Positions 8,918 through 16,078 are shown, counted from the first letter of the stretch. The stretch: 64,000 bases of DNA from JAICKN01 sp036489565 (GCA_036489565.1 DASXFN010000033.1:43487-107486); one strand, 5' to 3'. Numbers and translations are program-made. The notes: generated by a model not told the origin, from the letters alone.

Positions 8918-10093
8918 TTACCCAAGTGCAATAGAATGCCGCACCGTCCGCATTAAGTCAAGGTAGAAGCTCAAGTTATGGACAGTATTCAAGACTTGGG
9001 CCAGCACTTCATTGGATGCATAAAGATGACGCAGGTAGGCCCGCGAGTAACGGGCGCACACTTTGCAACCGCAATTAGGGTCAAGAGGGCCTTGGTCCCC
9101 GATATACCGCGCTTGCTTGATGGAAATTTTCCCCTCCGAAGTAAATAGCAGCCCGTGGCGCGCGGCCCGCGTGGGAAGCACGCAATCCATCATGTCAATG
9201 CCGAGGTTTGCGTACTCCACAATCTCTTCCGGGGTCCCTACGCCCATGAGATATCGGGGTTTATCGGTAGGGAGATGCTGGATCGTGCTCTTCACCACTT
9301 CTCGAGTCAGGGTTCTAGGCTCGCCCACGCTGAGCCCGCCAATCGCGTACCCGGGAAAGCCGATTTCGATGGTCCGCTCCGCGGATTCCTTGCGCAGCGC
9401 TAAATCCATTCCCCCCTGCACAATGCCGAAGAGCGCTTGTGTCTTTTCTTCTAAAGGCTCTTCTAACGGCCCTTCCAAAGACTTGTCATTCCGAGCGTAG
9501 CGAGGAATCTGCTGTTCTGCTTCAGCCTGAGGGGCGCTACTCCAGGGCACTTCATGCTTGTGCTCCTCAAAATACTTTTTGCTGCGCGCGGCCCAACGCA
9601 GCGTCAGTTCCATGGACTGCTGCGTCCGCGCGCGGTCCGCGGGATGCTCCGTGCACTCGTCAAATGCCATGATGATGTCCGCGCCCAGCCCGATCTGCGC
9701 GGCTATAGCGCTTTCCGGGGTAAAAACATGGGACGACCCATCCAGATGCGAGCGGAACGTTACCCCGTCCTCGGTGACTTTGCGCAACTCATTCAGGCTA
9801 AAGACTTGAAATCCACCAGAATCGGTGAGGATGGCACGAGGCCACGACATGAACTTATGCAGGCCGCCCAGCTTCCGCACCTGCTCAATGCCCGGCCGCA
9901 AGTAGAGGTGGTAGGTGTTCCCCAGCAATATCTGCACGCCAAGGTCTTCAAGAATGTCCTGGGAAACGCCCTTTACCGAAGCGACCGTGCCCACCGGCAT
10001 GAAAACTGGCGTTTCCACTTCGCCATGGGGCGTGAGCAGCCGTCCGAGGCGTGCGGCTCCGCGCGTACTTTTAATTTGAAATTGAAGAGGCAC
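8918..10093 (-). CDS. tgt: Queuine tRNA-ribosyltransferase with an in-frame repeat-derived insertion
   Basis: Swaps guanine-34 for the queuosine precursor in tRNAs with GUN anticodons. Visible are the substrate motif TDSGGFQVFSL with the active-site Asp, VQGGMDLALR and GYAIGGLSVGEP, the second catalytic Asp in NLGIDMMDCVLPTRAARHG, and zinc ligands in CGCKVCARYSRAYLRHL near the C-terminus. Between FEEHKHEVPW and ALFGIVQGG there are roughly 35 extra residues, including QQIPRYARND, which is the translation of an intergenic-type repeat (9484-9530). The frame stays open and all catalytic blocks are intact, so the gene is probably functional. It heads the yajC-secD-secF run. Confidence 0.95.
   Translation of the reverse strand: MPLQFQIKSTRGAARLGRLLTPHGEVETPVFMPVGTVASVKGVSQDILEDLGVQILLGNTYHLYLRPGIEQVRKLGGLHKFMSWPRAILTDSGGFQVFSLNELRKVTEDGVTFRSHLDGSSHVFTPESAIAAQIGLGADIIMAFDECTEHPADRARTQQSMELTLRWAARSKKYFEEHKHEVPWSSAPQAEAEQQIPRYARNDKSLEGPLEEPLEEKTQALFGIVQGGMDLALRKESAERTIEIGFPGYAIGGLSVGEPRTLTREVVKSTIQHLPTDKPRYLMGVGTPEEIVEYANLGIDMMDCVLPTRAARHGLLFTSEGKISIKQARYIGDQGPLDPNCGCKVCARYSRAYLRHLYASNEVLAQVLNTVHNLSFYLDLMRTVRHSIALG
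9484..9530. repeat. Dispersed repeat inserted in frame within tgt
   Basis: The plus-strand string begins TTGTCATTCCGAGCGTAGCG and continues GAGGAATCTGCTGTT. The same type of 'TGTCAT-CC' repeat occurs between genes at 10141-10200, 14742-14836 and 47638-47700. Here it lies inside tgt and is translated in frame. Confidence 0.75.
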
Positions 10094-10140
10094 GAATAGC
10101 GATTGTAAAGGATGGAGGATGCCGAACCTTTTACCTGAAA

Positions 10141-10200
10141 TTTGTCATCCTGCGCGAAGCAGATCATTCGCTTGCGAATGATCTACGAAGTCGAAGGATC
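10141..10200. repeat. Dispersed palindromic repeat between tgt and dusB
   Basis: Starts TTTGTCATCCTGCGCGAAGC and contains a perfect hairpin, AGATCATTCG (10161-10170) with CGAATGATCT (10175-10184). It fills much of the gap between the dusB stop and the tgt start. Same general family as the copy inside tgt. Confidence 0.7.
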
Positions 10201-10219
10201 TTGCGGTTCTTTGGTGAAA

Positions 10220-11446
10220 TTACAAAGTGGCAGGGACTTCATTCTGCAGCCGCGCTTCAAAGAATTCTTCCACTCGCGACAAGATTTCCGGAGCGGATTT
10301 CGAATCGTAAATTCCCTTGCGCAATGCCGCGCCTCCGGGGACCCCGTGCGTGAACCATGAGGCGAATTGTTTCATCTTGCCTTCCGCGTCAGGAAGCTCT
10401 TCTTCAATGAGCATTTGGAAATATGTGCGGATCATTTGATAACGGTCGGCTTCCGTGGGCTGGTTATAGCGTGGCCTCGAGCTGTCCCCGAGCACATTCG
10501 GGAAGGGCACGGCTTCAGCCGTGCCGACCAGAGTCTCTTTAAAGTCCAGGGCTTCAGCCCCCGAGGGACGGCTGTTACACTCAGCGGCTAAAGCCGCATA
10601 AGTTTCGGCATTTTCGGCACGACTAAAGTCGTGCCCTTCCCGGATGTGCCCTCCCACAAATTGCTGTTCCCGAAGTCGCCCTTCCCGCAGTCGCCCTTCC
10701 CGCAACTGCTGCATCCCTGCGCAATACTGCTCAATCTGGCGGAATATCCAGGGATTCGACGGCGCCATGCGGCCAATCATTACCGCGTCGCAGCCGGTTT
10801 GCGTGACCATGGCGCAAGCGTCTTCCGGCGTGCGAATGTCGCCGTTGCCGATGACAGGAATTTTGACGACATCTTTCACGGCGGCAATCCACTCCCAGCG
10901 CGCTTGTCCGCTGTAGCCCTGTTCGCGAGTGCGAGCGTGGAGCGCAACGGCGCAAAGGCCACTCGCCTCGGCCATCTTCGCCAGATCCACGCACACAATT
11001 TCATCGTCATTCCATCCAACACGGAATTTCACGGTGAACGGAATTGTGACGGCCGAGCGGACCGCTTTGAAAATCTCGCCAATCCTGGGCAGATCGCGGA
11101 GCAGTCCCGAGCCGCCATTGCACTTCACAACTTTTTTCGCGGGGCAGCCCAGGTTGAGATCAATCAAATCAAAGCCGAGGTCCTCCACCATTCGCGCGGC
11201 TTCGGCCATCACATTCGGGTCGCTGCCAAAAAGCTGTGCTGAGATGGGATGCTCATCTTCGTAAAAATGCAGGTAGCGCTTTGCCTTCTGATCTTTTTTG
11301 CGAAGAACGCCATCGGCGGAAGTGAACTCGGTCATGATGAGTCCGCATCCGCCAAGATTTCGGATGAAGCGGCGGAAGACGGTGTCAGTAACGCCGGCCA
11401 TAGGCGCGAGAACGGTGGCGGGAGCGATTTTCACCCCGCCGATCAT
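10220..11446 (-). CDS. dusB: tRNA-dihydrouridine synthase with a large repeat-derived insertion
   Basis: FMN enzyme that reduces uridines in tRNA. Visible are APMAGVTDTVFRRFIR, the LNLGCPAKKVVKCNGGSGLL block with the catalytic Cys, FTVKFRVGWND, ALHARTREQGYSG and VIGNGDIRTPEDA near the phosphate-binding site. Start chosen at 11446 (MIGGVKIAP); an upstream GTG at 11545 would add 33 residues encoded largely by palindromic repeats. The protein is about 408 aa against roughly 320 for E. coli DusB; the excess lies between RQIEQYCAG and TEADRYQMI (about 10460-10715) and is built from several hairpin repeats plus a 15-bp tandem repeat giving LREGRLREGRLRE. The C-terminal helical domain resumes afterwards. 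Family assignment is sure; subfamily DusB is likely. Confidence 0.88.
   Translation of the reverse strand: MIGGVKIAPATVLAPMAGVTDTVFRRFIRNLGGCGLIMTEFTSADGVLRKKDQKAKRYLHFYEDEHPISAQLFGSDPNVMAEAARMVEDLGFDLIDLNLGCPAKKVVKCNGGSGLLRDLPRIGEIFKAVRSAVTIPFTVKFRVGWNDDEIVCVDLAKMAEASGLCAVALHARTREQGYSGQARWEWIAAVKDVVKIPVIGNGDIRTPEDACAMVTQTGCDAVMIGRMAPSNPWIFRQIEQYCAGMQQLREGRLREGRLREQQFVGGHIREGHDFSRAENAETYAALAAECNSRPSGAEALDFKETLVGTAEAVPFPNVLGDSSRPRYNQPTEADRYQMIRTYFQMLIEEELPDAEGKMKQFASWFTHGVPGGAALRKGIYDSKSAPEILSRVEEFFEARLQNEVPATL
10506..10704. repeat. Cluster of hairpin repeats and a 15-bp tandem repeat inside dusB
   Basis: Four short palindromes share the form xCT-NN-AGx: 10506-10525 (GGCACGGCT/AGCCGTGCC), 10549-10560 (GGGCT/AGCCC), 10584-10597 (GCGGCT/AGCCGC) and 10616-10635 (GGCACGACT/AGTCGTGCC). 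They are followed by about two copies of a 15-bp unit (GTCGCCCTTCCCGCA, about 10675-10704). The last hairpin matches 53406-53425 except for the loop. All are translated in frame as part of dusB. Confidence 0.8.
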
Positions 11447-11457
11447 GAGCGATGAAG

Positions 11458-11509
11458 GTACGGGCGTCCACGCCCGTACAGCGGCAGAACCGACGGGCGA
11501 GACGCCCGT
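11458..11509. repeat. Two adjacent palindromes upstream of the dusB start
   Basis: GTACGGGCG (11458-11466) pairs with CGCCCGTAC (11471-11479), and ACGGGCG (11493-11499) with CGCCCGT (11503-11509). They lie just upstream of the preferred dusB ATG and also overlap the region leading into the opposite-strand membrane gene. They look like members of the dispersed repeat set rather than a specific operator. Confidence 0.65.
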
Positions 11510-11625
11510 TTCTCCATCGCCGGAATTGTCCCAGAACTTGCGCACGAACCTATTTTACTGCCTCCCGGCAAGTTGGGGATGTGCGACAATCCGCCACATC
11601 GGAATTTCATCGTACGAGCGGTGTT

Positions 11626-11928
11626 ATGAGAATGGTCCGGAAAATTCTGCTGACTGACTATATTGGGGCCATGCTTTCGGCGGTGCTGATCGCCGACGCC
11701 TTCACAACTTTCGTCACAACTCTTGCGGAGCAGTTGGCCTTCCACTTCCGCTCCTCAGACCGCTTGGCCCTGGACCATTTATCCGGCACATATTCCGTGT
11801 TTTCCGCCACAACGCGTATTGCACTTTATCTGGGCTTCGCCTACTTCTTGTGGTTGTGGCTTTATGGAACAAAGTCCGGCGGGGATGATAATGCGCCGCC
11901 GATGAACGACGAAAAGGCTGCCGACTGA
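11626..11928 (+). CDS. Small membrane protein of unknown function, first of a coupled pair
   Basis: About 100 aa from MRMVRKILLTDYIGAMLSAV; the frame extends further upstream, but that part runs through repeat sequence and the opposite-strand dusB start, so the ATG at 11626 is preferred. Two hydrophobic segments are visible (about residues 10-30 and 60-85, the second ending FAYFLWLWLYG). The stop abuts the ATG of the next gene with no gap, indicating translational coupling. I do not recognise the family. The pair may form a small membrane complex, which is inference. Confidence 0.6.
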   Translation: MRMVRKILLTDYIGAMLSAVLIADAFTTFVTTLAEQLAFHFRSSDRLALDHLSGTYSVFSATTRIALYLGFAYFLWLWLYGTKSGGDDNAPPMNDEKAAD

Positions 11929-12249
11929 ATGAGCGAGGAACAAATCTCTGCTGAAATACTTGCGCGAAGGTTCGCCGTCCCGGTATTCGCGGTCTGGCTG
12001 CTTCATGCCGGAGTGTGGATAGCTATTATCGCGGCCAGTCAGCCAATTTTGTCGGGACTATTGAGAATTTCAAATTGGTATGTACAACATTTTCTACCCA
12101 CCAGCAACCTCATTGAGGAAATATCGTGGAGCATGTATTTCACCTTTGGCGAAATAGCTGAAGGGATAATCCCTATCGTTCTGGGATTACTGCTTGGCTT
12201 TTGGGTGCTTCGCAGGAAGACAGCGAAAAGCAGAATGCCAAACGCTTAG
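11929..12249 (+). CDS. Small membrane protein of unknown function, second of a coupled pair
   Basis: 106 aa starting MSEEQISAEILARRFAVPVF directly after the stop of the preceding gene. Two or three hydrophobic stretches are visible: about residues 15-50 (VWLLHAGVWIAIIAASQPIL) and about 80-97 (GIIPIVLGLLLGFWVLRR), followed by a basic tail. Not recognised. Its last four bases overlap the end of the convergent gene on the minus strand. Confidence 0.6.
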   Translation: MSEEQISAEILARRFAVPVFAVWLLHAGVWIAIIAASQPILSGLLRISNWYVQHFLPTSNLIEEISWSMYFTFGEIAEGIIPIVLGLLLGFWVLRRKTAKSRMPNA

Positions 12250-12470
12250 GCGCATTGCTCCTGAGGCGTAAGCTCCATGGCGGAATCGGCGGAGGATTCC
12301 ACTGCGCCTTCGGTGGTGATGCGGCTGGCTTTGCGAATCTCTTTGGCTATCCGGGTGAGGGCTTCGTTGCGCAGCGGGCTGTCTGCGTACATGACGGAGC
12401 TTGCGGCTAGAGTGAACCGTAGCGCGTCCTCTTGTTTGTCGAAGTGAAGGACTACCTGGCTTGCCGTCAT
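12246..12470 (-). CDS. Hypothetical 74-aa protein
   Basis: Start placed at 12470 (MTASQVVLHFDKQEDALRF) because a strong GGAGGTG ribosome site lies 6 bases upstream; the open frame runs to 12566 but without such a site. The product is small, soluble and mildly acidic, with no membrane segment or motif that I recognise. It converges on the preceding membrane gene with a 4-base overlap of stops. Confidence 0.6.
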   Translation of the reverse strand: MTASQVVLHFDKQEDALRFTLAASSVMYADSPLRNEALTRIAKEIRKASRITTEGAVESSADSAMELTPQEQCA

Positions 12471-12941
12471 TTGCACACCTCCGGGGCGGGGATATGAGCA
12501 AAGCATAGGCCCGTTTTGCTTCCTGAGAAGGGTACTTTTTTGATGCCCCGAGACTCGGAAGTGCATTCTTTCCGAGCGCTTAGGGCTTTGACCCTAGTCG
12601 AGCGGAAGGGGACATTTGCGCGCTACCCGGTTATTTGCTTTGGGCTTGGGAGGATCGTCCGATTCCCGGAATGAGTACGCCTGTTTGTTTAGACTTTTTG
12701 ACGCTACTTCTGGACGCTATGTCCGCGCTCTTGATCGGGCCGTGGTTCCGCCAGTCGTGAAAATCAAGCAGGGGTAGAAAAGGCCAGCCTTAGTTTTTTG
12801 AAGAACAAGAGTGTCGGCCCGACATCATTGCCCGATATTGTTCTGGAGAATGAAGAGAATGTGCAACAATCTTCGATACTCGACAAAAGGCTGTTTTGTA
12901 TTTGCACTTCAATAATTTGACGAAGGTTCCCGGAGGAAACT
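12471..12941. other. Gene-poor interval upstream of the methyltransferase gene
   Basis: About 470 bases between the divergent 74-aa gene and the methyltransferase gene. It holds a small hairpin (TAGGG/CCCTA around 12580-12595) and only very short open frames, for example a 29-codon ATG frame beginning near 12671 that shows no family resemblance. I see no convincing promoter, RNA or repeat, although promoters for both flanking genes must lie here. Confidence 0.5.
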
Positions 12942-13739
12942 ATGGCAGAGGAGAAACGAACGACGTCTGTGGTGAATGGCAGGCTATGGGGATCGGCTGC
13001 GGAGGACTGGGCGGCGTTTCAGGAGGGGGTATGCCGGAAGGTCTATGTGGATGCCTTCGATCGCGTAAAGCTAGGGCCGGGCACACAGTATTTGGACGCG
13101 GGTTGCGGCGCGGGAATGGCTGCGCAGATTGCACGCGAACGGGGAGCGCAGGTGAGCGGACTGGATGCCTCGGAGAGTCTTCTGGGGATTGCCAGACGGC
13201 GGGTGCCGGAGGGAGATTTCCGGCAGGGTGAACTGGAGATGCTGCCGTTTGAGGATAATTCGTTCGACCTGGTGACGGGGTTCAACTCCTTCCAATATGC
13301 GGCAAATCCCGGAGCTGCTTTGGCGGAGGCCAAGCGGGTAGCACGGCCGGGATCTTCAGTGGTGGTGATGACGTGGGGAAAACCGGAAGGGATGGAGGCT
13401 GCGTCGCTGGTAGCGGCGCTGCGTCCGCTGCTACCGGCTCCGCCGCCCGGGGCACCAGGGCCATTTGCGCTCTCGGAGGAAGCGGCGCTGCGCGGGTTCG
13501 CCACGGCAGCTGGGCTGGAGCCGATAGAGGTTGTGGACGTGGATTGTCCGTGGATGTACCCGGATTTGGCGACGGCCATGCGGGGATTGGGGTCATCGGG
13601 TGTGGCAGCCCGAGCGGCGGAGAACTCCGGAAAGGCGAAAGTGGATGAGGCGCATAAGAAGGCGCTGGAGCCGTTCCGGCGAGAGGACGGAAGCTACAGA
13701 ATCGGGGCCACGTTTCGTTATCTGATGGCGCGGGCGTAA
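12942..13739 (+). CDS. Class I SAM-dependent methyltransferase
   Basis: Transfers a methyl group from S-adenosylmethionine to an unidentified substrate. The SAM-binding motif I is LDAGCGAGMAAQIARERGAQ (about residues 50-69), followed by VSGLDASESLLGIARRR, FRQGELEMLPFEDNSFDLV (motif II/III) and a post-motif GFNSFQYAANPGAALAEAKRVARPG, all typical of the UbiE/type-11 group. CGGAGGAA lies 8 bases before the ATG. The gene is monocistronic and flanked by unrelated genes. Substrate cannot be inferred. Confidence 0.88.
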   Translation: MAEEKRTTSVVNGRLWGSAAEDWAAFQEGVCRKVYVDAFDRVKLGPGTQYLDAGCGAGMAAQIARERGAQVSGLDASESLLGIARRRVPEGDFRQGELEMLPFEDNSFDLVTGFNSFQYAANPGAALAEAKRVARPGSSVVVMTWGKPEGMEAASLVAALRPLLPAPPPGAPGPFALSEEAALRGFATAAGLEPIEVVDVDCPWMYPDLATAMRGLGSSGVAARAAENSGKAKVDEAHKKALEPFRREDGSYRIGATFRYLMARA

Positions 13740-13873
13740 GAGACGAAAAGGGAGCGTGGGGGCTGGGGGTCATTTGAGGTGGTATGCATCGTTCTCGGAG
13801 GGTCAAGGGAGTGAGCCAAAATCGCATCATGCAGGTGGGAAAGCGGCGCACCCCCATCAGCCTTAATCTTTTA

Positions 13874-13891
13874 GCGGACAAGAGTGTCCGC
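13874..13891. repeat. Palindromic repeat GCGGACA-AGAG-TGTCCGC
   Basis: A perfect 7-bp stem with a 4-base loop, 30 bases before the enoyl-CoA hydratase ATG. The same palindrome recurs at 20476-20495, 51643-51660 (inside clpB), 53454-53471 and 60606-60623 (inside purL). Confidence 0.85.
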
Positions 13892-13920
13892 TCCACATTT
13901 TGATTCCAAGGGCAAACGAC

Positions 13921-14703
13921 ATGAACTTCGAAAACCTGCTCTTCGAGAAAAAGAATTCCATCGCCTATGTCACGGTGAATCGTCCTAAGGCGCTGAACGC
14001 GCTCAATGCCGCGACGATGGAAGAATTGCGCGCAGTTTTTACGGAAATCAAAAACGATGCTGGAGTCCGCGTCGTGATTCTGACGGGCGCGGGTGAGAAG
14101 GCATTTATCGCCGGCGCCGACATCGGCGAAATCGCCAAGCTCGATGGCGAGACTGGGAAAGAATTTGCGCGGCGCGGGCAATCGGTCTTCAACTTGATCG
14201 AAAATCTGGGCAAGCCGGTGATTGCCTGCATGAACGGCTTCGCGTTAGGCGGAGGATGCGAGATCGCGCTGGCCTGCACTATGCGTATCGCGAGCGACAA
14301 CGCGAAGTTTGGACAGCCCGAGGTGAAGCTCGGAGTTATCCCGGGCTTTGGCGGATCGCAGCGGCTGCCGCGTCTGGTGGGGAAGGGAATCGCGAACCAG
14401 TTGTTGCTTACCGGCGAGATGATCAGCGCGCAAGAAGCCCATCGCATTGGGCTGGTGAATGAAGTTACTGCTCCCGCGAATCTGATTTCCCGCGCGGAAG
14501 AGATCGCAGGGAAGATCATTGCCAACGCGCCGCTGGCCGTGCAGTACACTTTGGAAGCGGTGAATCAAGGGCTGGATATGCCGCTGGGAGAAGGGCTTCA
14601 GTTGGAAGCGTCGCTGTTTGGAAAAAGCTGTGCGACAGAAGACAAAAAAGAGGGAACCGCGGCATTTCTGGAGAAGCGCAAGGCGGAGTTTAAGGGCAGA
14701 TAA
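13921..14703 (+). CDS. Enoyl-CoA hydratase/isomerase family protein
   Basis: Crotonase-fold enzyme, most like the short-chain enoyl-CoA hydratases that add water to 2-enoyl-CoA in beta-oxidation or butyrate metabolism. Visible are VTVNRPKALNALN, the oxyanion-hole block AFIAGADIGEI, and GFALGGGCEIALACTMRIAS with the Glu of the first catalytic site and GQPEVKLGVIPGFGGSQRLPRLVG with the second. The C-terminal helices end KRKAEFKGR. Start taken at 13921 (MNFENLLFEKKN, 260 aa, AGGG 9 bases upstream); a TTG 21 bases earlier is possible. No other fatty-acid gene adjoins. Confidence 0.92.
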   Translation: MNFENLLFEKKNSIAYVTVNRPKALNALNAATMEELRAVFTEIKNDAGVRVVILTGAGEKAFIAGADIGEIAKLDGETGKEFARRGQSVFNLIENLGKPVIACMNGFALGGGCEIALACTMRIASDNAKFGQPEVKLGVIPGFGGSQRLPRLVGKGIANQLLLTGEMISAQEAHRIGLVNEVTAPANLISRAEEIAGKIIANAPLAVQYTLEAVNQGLDMPLGEGLQLEASLFGKSCATEDKKEGTAAFLEKRKAEFKGR

Positions 14704-14741
14704 TCCACTTCCTGACTTGCTTACTTTGCCAATTAACCATT

Positions 14742-14836
14742 TGTCATCCTGAGGCGGCTTCATCGCCGAAAGACCCATGCATCTTGGCTTCCGACGATTG
14801 CATGGGTTCTTCGCTTCGCTCAGAATGACAAAGGGT
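14742..14836. repeat. Dispersed palindromic repeat preceding and entering the ribH frame
   Basis: Begins TTGTCATCCTGAGGCGGCTT and ends CGCTCAGAATGACAAAGG. Inside it, ACCCATGCA pairs with TGCATGGGT over a long loop. It belongs to the same broad 'TGTCAT-CC' repeat type as the copies in and near tgt. The first in-frame ATG of ribH lies within the repeat end. Confidence 0.7.
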
Positions 14837-15514
14837 TTTAGATTTAATAACGGAACAACTAAAAGGAAAGACATCATTACGAACAAGAAAAACAATGCGA
14901 CGTTGAACGAACGCTCACGCTTCCACGGGAAGGCGCTTGAGGGCGGCCTGAACGGCGCGGGGAAGCGTTTCGGTATCGTCGTTTCACGATTCAATGCATT
15001 TATTACTGAGCGGCTTTTGCAGAGCGCGTTTGACGGCCTGCTGCGTTCCGGCGTGGCCGAAAAAGCAATCAATATTGTCCGCACGCCCGGCGCGTTCGAA
15101 ATCCCTTCCGCCGCGCGTACTCTTGCGGAAACCGGAAAATACGACGCCATCATCTGCATCGGATGCCTGCTGCGCGGCGACACCGCGCACTATGACGTGA
15201 TCGTCAACGAAGTGACGCGCGGCATTGGACAATCCGCGCAGGAAACTGGAGTGCCCCATGCCTTCGGAGTTCTCACCTGCGAAACGCTCGAGCAGGCCAT
15301 TGATCGCGCCGGACTGAAGATGGGCAACAAAGGTTTCGAGGCGGCGCAGGCGGCGATCGAGATGGCGAATTTGAAGCGAGCAATCAGCAGTCAGCAGTCG
15401 GCTTTCAGCTCCAAAAAACAGACTCCTCGTTCCGTGCGGAATGGCAAGCGCGTGAGTTCTGCGAAAAAAACTCGCGCGGTATCCACTTCCCAAAAGCGCA
15501 AGTCTCGTCGCTGA
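14825..15514 (+). CDS. ribH: 6,7-dimethyl-8-ribityllumazine synthase with unusual ends
   Basis: Penultimate enzyme of riboflavin synthesis; condenses the pyrimidine with dihydroxybutanone phosphate and forms large cytoplasmic assemblies. The core runs from about GKRFGIVVSRFNAFITERLL through TPGAFEIPSAARTLAETGKY, IICIGCLLRGDTAHYDVIVN with the catalytic His, and GVPHAFGVLTCETLEQA. The start is uncertain: the first ATG (14825) lies in a repeat without a ribosome site. A clear AAAAGGAAAG precedes non-canonical ATC/ATT codons at 14873-14878, and a TTG lies at 14903. The C-terminus carries about 45 extra Lys/Arg/Ser-rich residues, partly encoded by a CAGCAGTCAGCAGT-type repeat. The core is intact. 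Confidence 0.9.
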   Translation: MTKGFRFNNGTTKRKDIITNKKNNATLNERSRFHGKALEGGLNGAGKRFGIVVSRFNAFITERLLQSAFDGLLRSGVAEKAINIVRTPGAFEIPSAARTLAETGKYDAIICIGCLLRGDTAHYDVIVNEVTRGIGQSAQETGVPHAFGVLTCETLEQAIDRAGLKMGNKGFEAAQAAIEMANLKRAISSQQSAFSSKKQTPRSVRNGKRVSSAKKTRAVSTSQKRKSRR

Positions 15515-15601
15515 TCTCAAAACTTCGATCCTGTACACTGAATGCTGACGGCTGAGCGCTGACGGCCCAATGCCAGGCGCTTATTACCAGCTTTCACTCC
15601 C

Positions 15602-16030
15602 ATGGGCACCCGCCGCAAATCCCGAGAGTTGACGCTGCAAATGCTCTTTCAGGCGGACATGGCCAAGCAGCGCCCCGAGGAAGTTCGCAAGACCTTCTGG
15701 AAAGAACGCGGCGACGTTGCGCCTGATGTTCAGGGCTTCGCCGAGGACCTTTTCCGATCTGCTACCGACCGCGCCGCCGAAATCGACGCCCTGATCGAAG
15801 AACATGCGGAGCATTGGCGCATGGAGCGGATGGCCGCCGTGGACCGCAACATCATGCGTGCCGCGGTTGCCGAATTGTTAGCTTTCCCGGCGACGCCGCG
15901 CGCTGTAGTCATCAACGAAGCCATTGAAATCGCGCGAAAGTTTTCCGCGCCTGAGTCGGTGCAATTCATCAACGGCGTGCTCGACAGCGTGGGCCGCAAG
16001 CTGGAAGGCGTTCCGCAGAGTTCGACCTGA
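15602..16030 (+). CDS. nusB: Transcription antitermination factor NusB
   Basis: All-helical RNA-binding protein that, with NusE (S10), loads onto boxA of rRNA leaders to prevent early termination. The sequence shows GTRRKSRELTLQMLFQADM at the N-terminus and VDRNIMRAAVAELLAFPATP, VVINEAIEIARKFSAPESVQ and FINGVLDSVGRKL toward the end, all standard NusB blocks. Length 142 aa is normal. It follows ribH, a very common ribH-nusB pairing. The 87-base gap contains another 'GCTGACGGCTGAGCGCTGAC' repeat. Confidence 0.95.
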   Translation: MGTRRKSRELTLQMLFQADMAKQRPEEVRKTFWKERGDVAPDVQGFAEDLFRSATDRAAEIDALIEEHAEHWRMERMAAVDRNIMRAAVAELLAFPATPRAVVINEAIEIARKFSAPESVQFINGVLDSVGRKLEGVPQSST

Positions 16031-16049
16031 AATCTCCTGTTTCGGACAG

Positions 16050-16078
16050 TGGTCGGAGGTTCAAATCCTCCGCGACCA
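16050..16078 (+). tRNA. Remnant of a tRNA 3' end (T-arm and acceptor strand)
   Basis: GGAGG-TTCAAAT-CCTCC (16055-16071) is a perfect T-arm, followed by GCGACCA. GGTCGGAGGTTC resembles the 3' half of proline-type tRNAs. No matching D-arm or 5' acceptor strand is found upstream, and the upstream bases give only a poor anticodon arm, so this is a fragment rather than a tRNA gene. It may mark an old integration or recombination boundary. Confidence 0.55.

Noticed and set aside
12671..12760. 29-codon ATG frame upstream of the methyltransferase
   Set aside because: No ribosome site and no similarity; likely chance in a gene-poor interval.
16040..16078. A complete tRNA gene after nusB
   Set aside because: Only the T-arm and acceptor 3' strand are good; the 5' acceptor, D-arm and a proper anticodon arm are absent.
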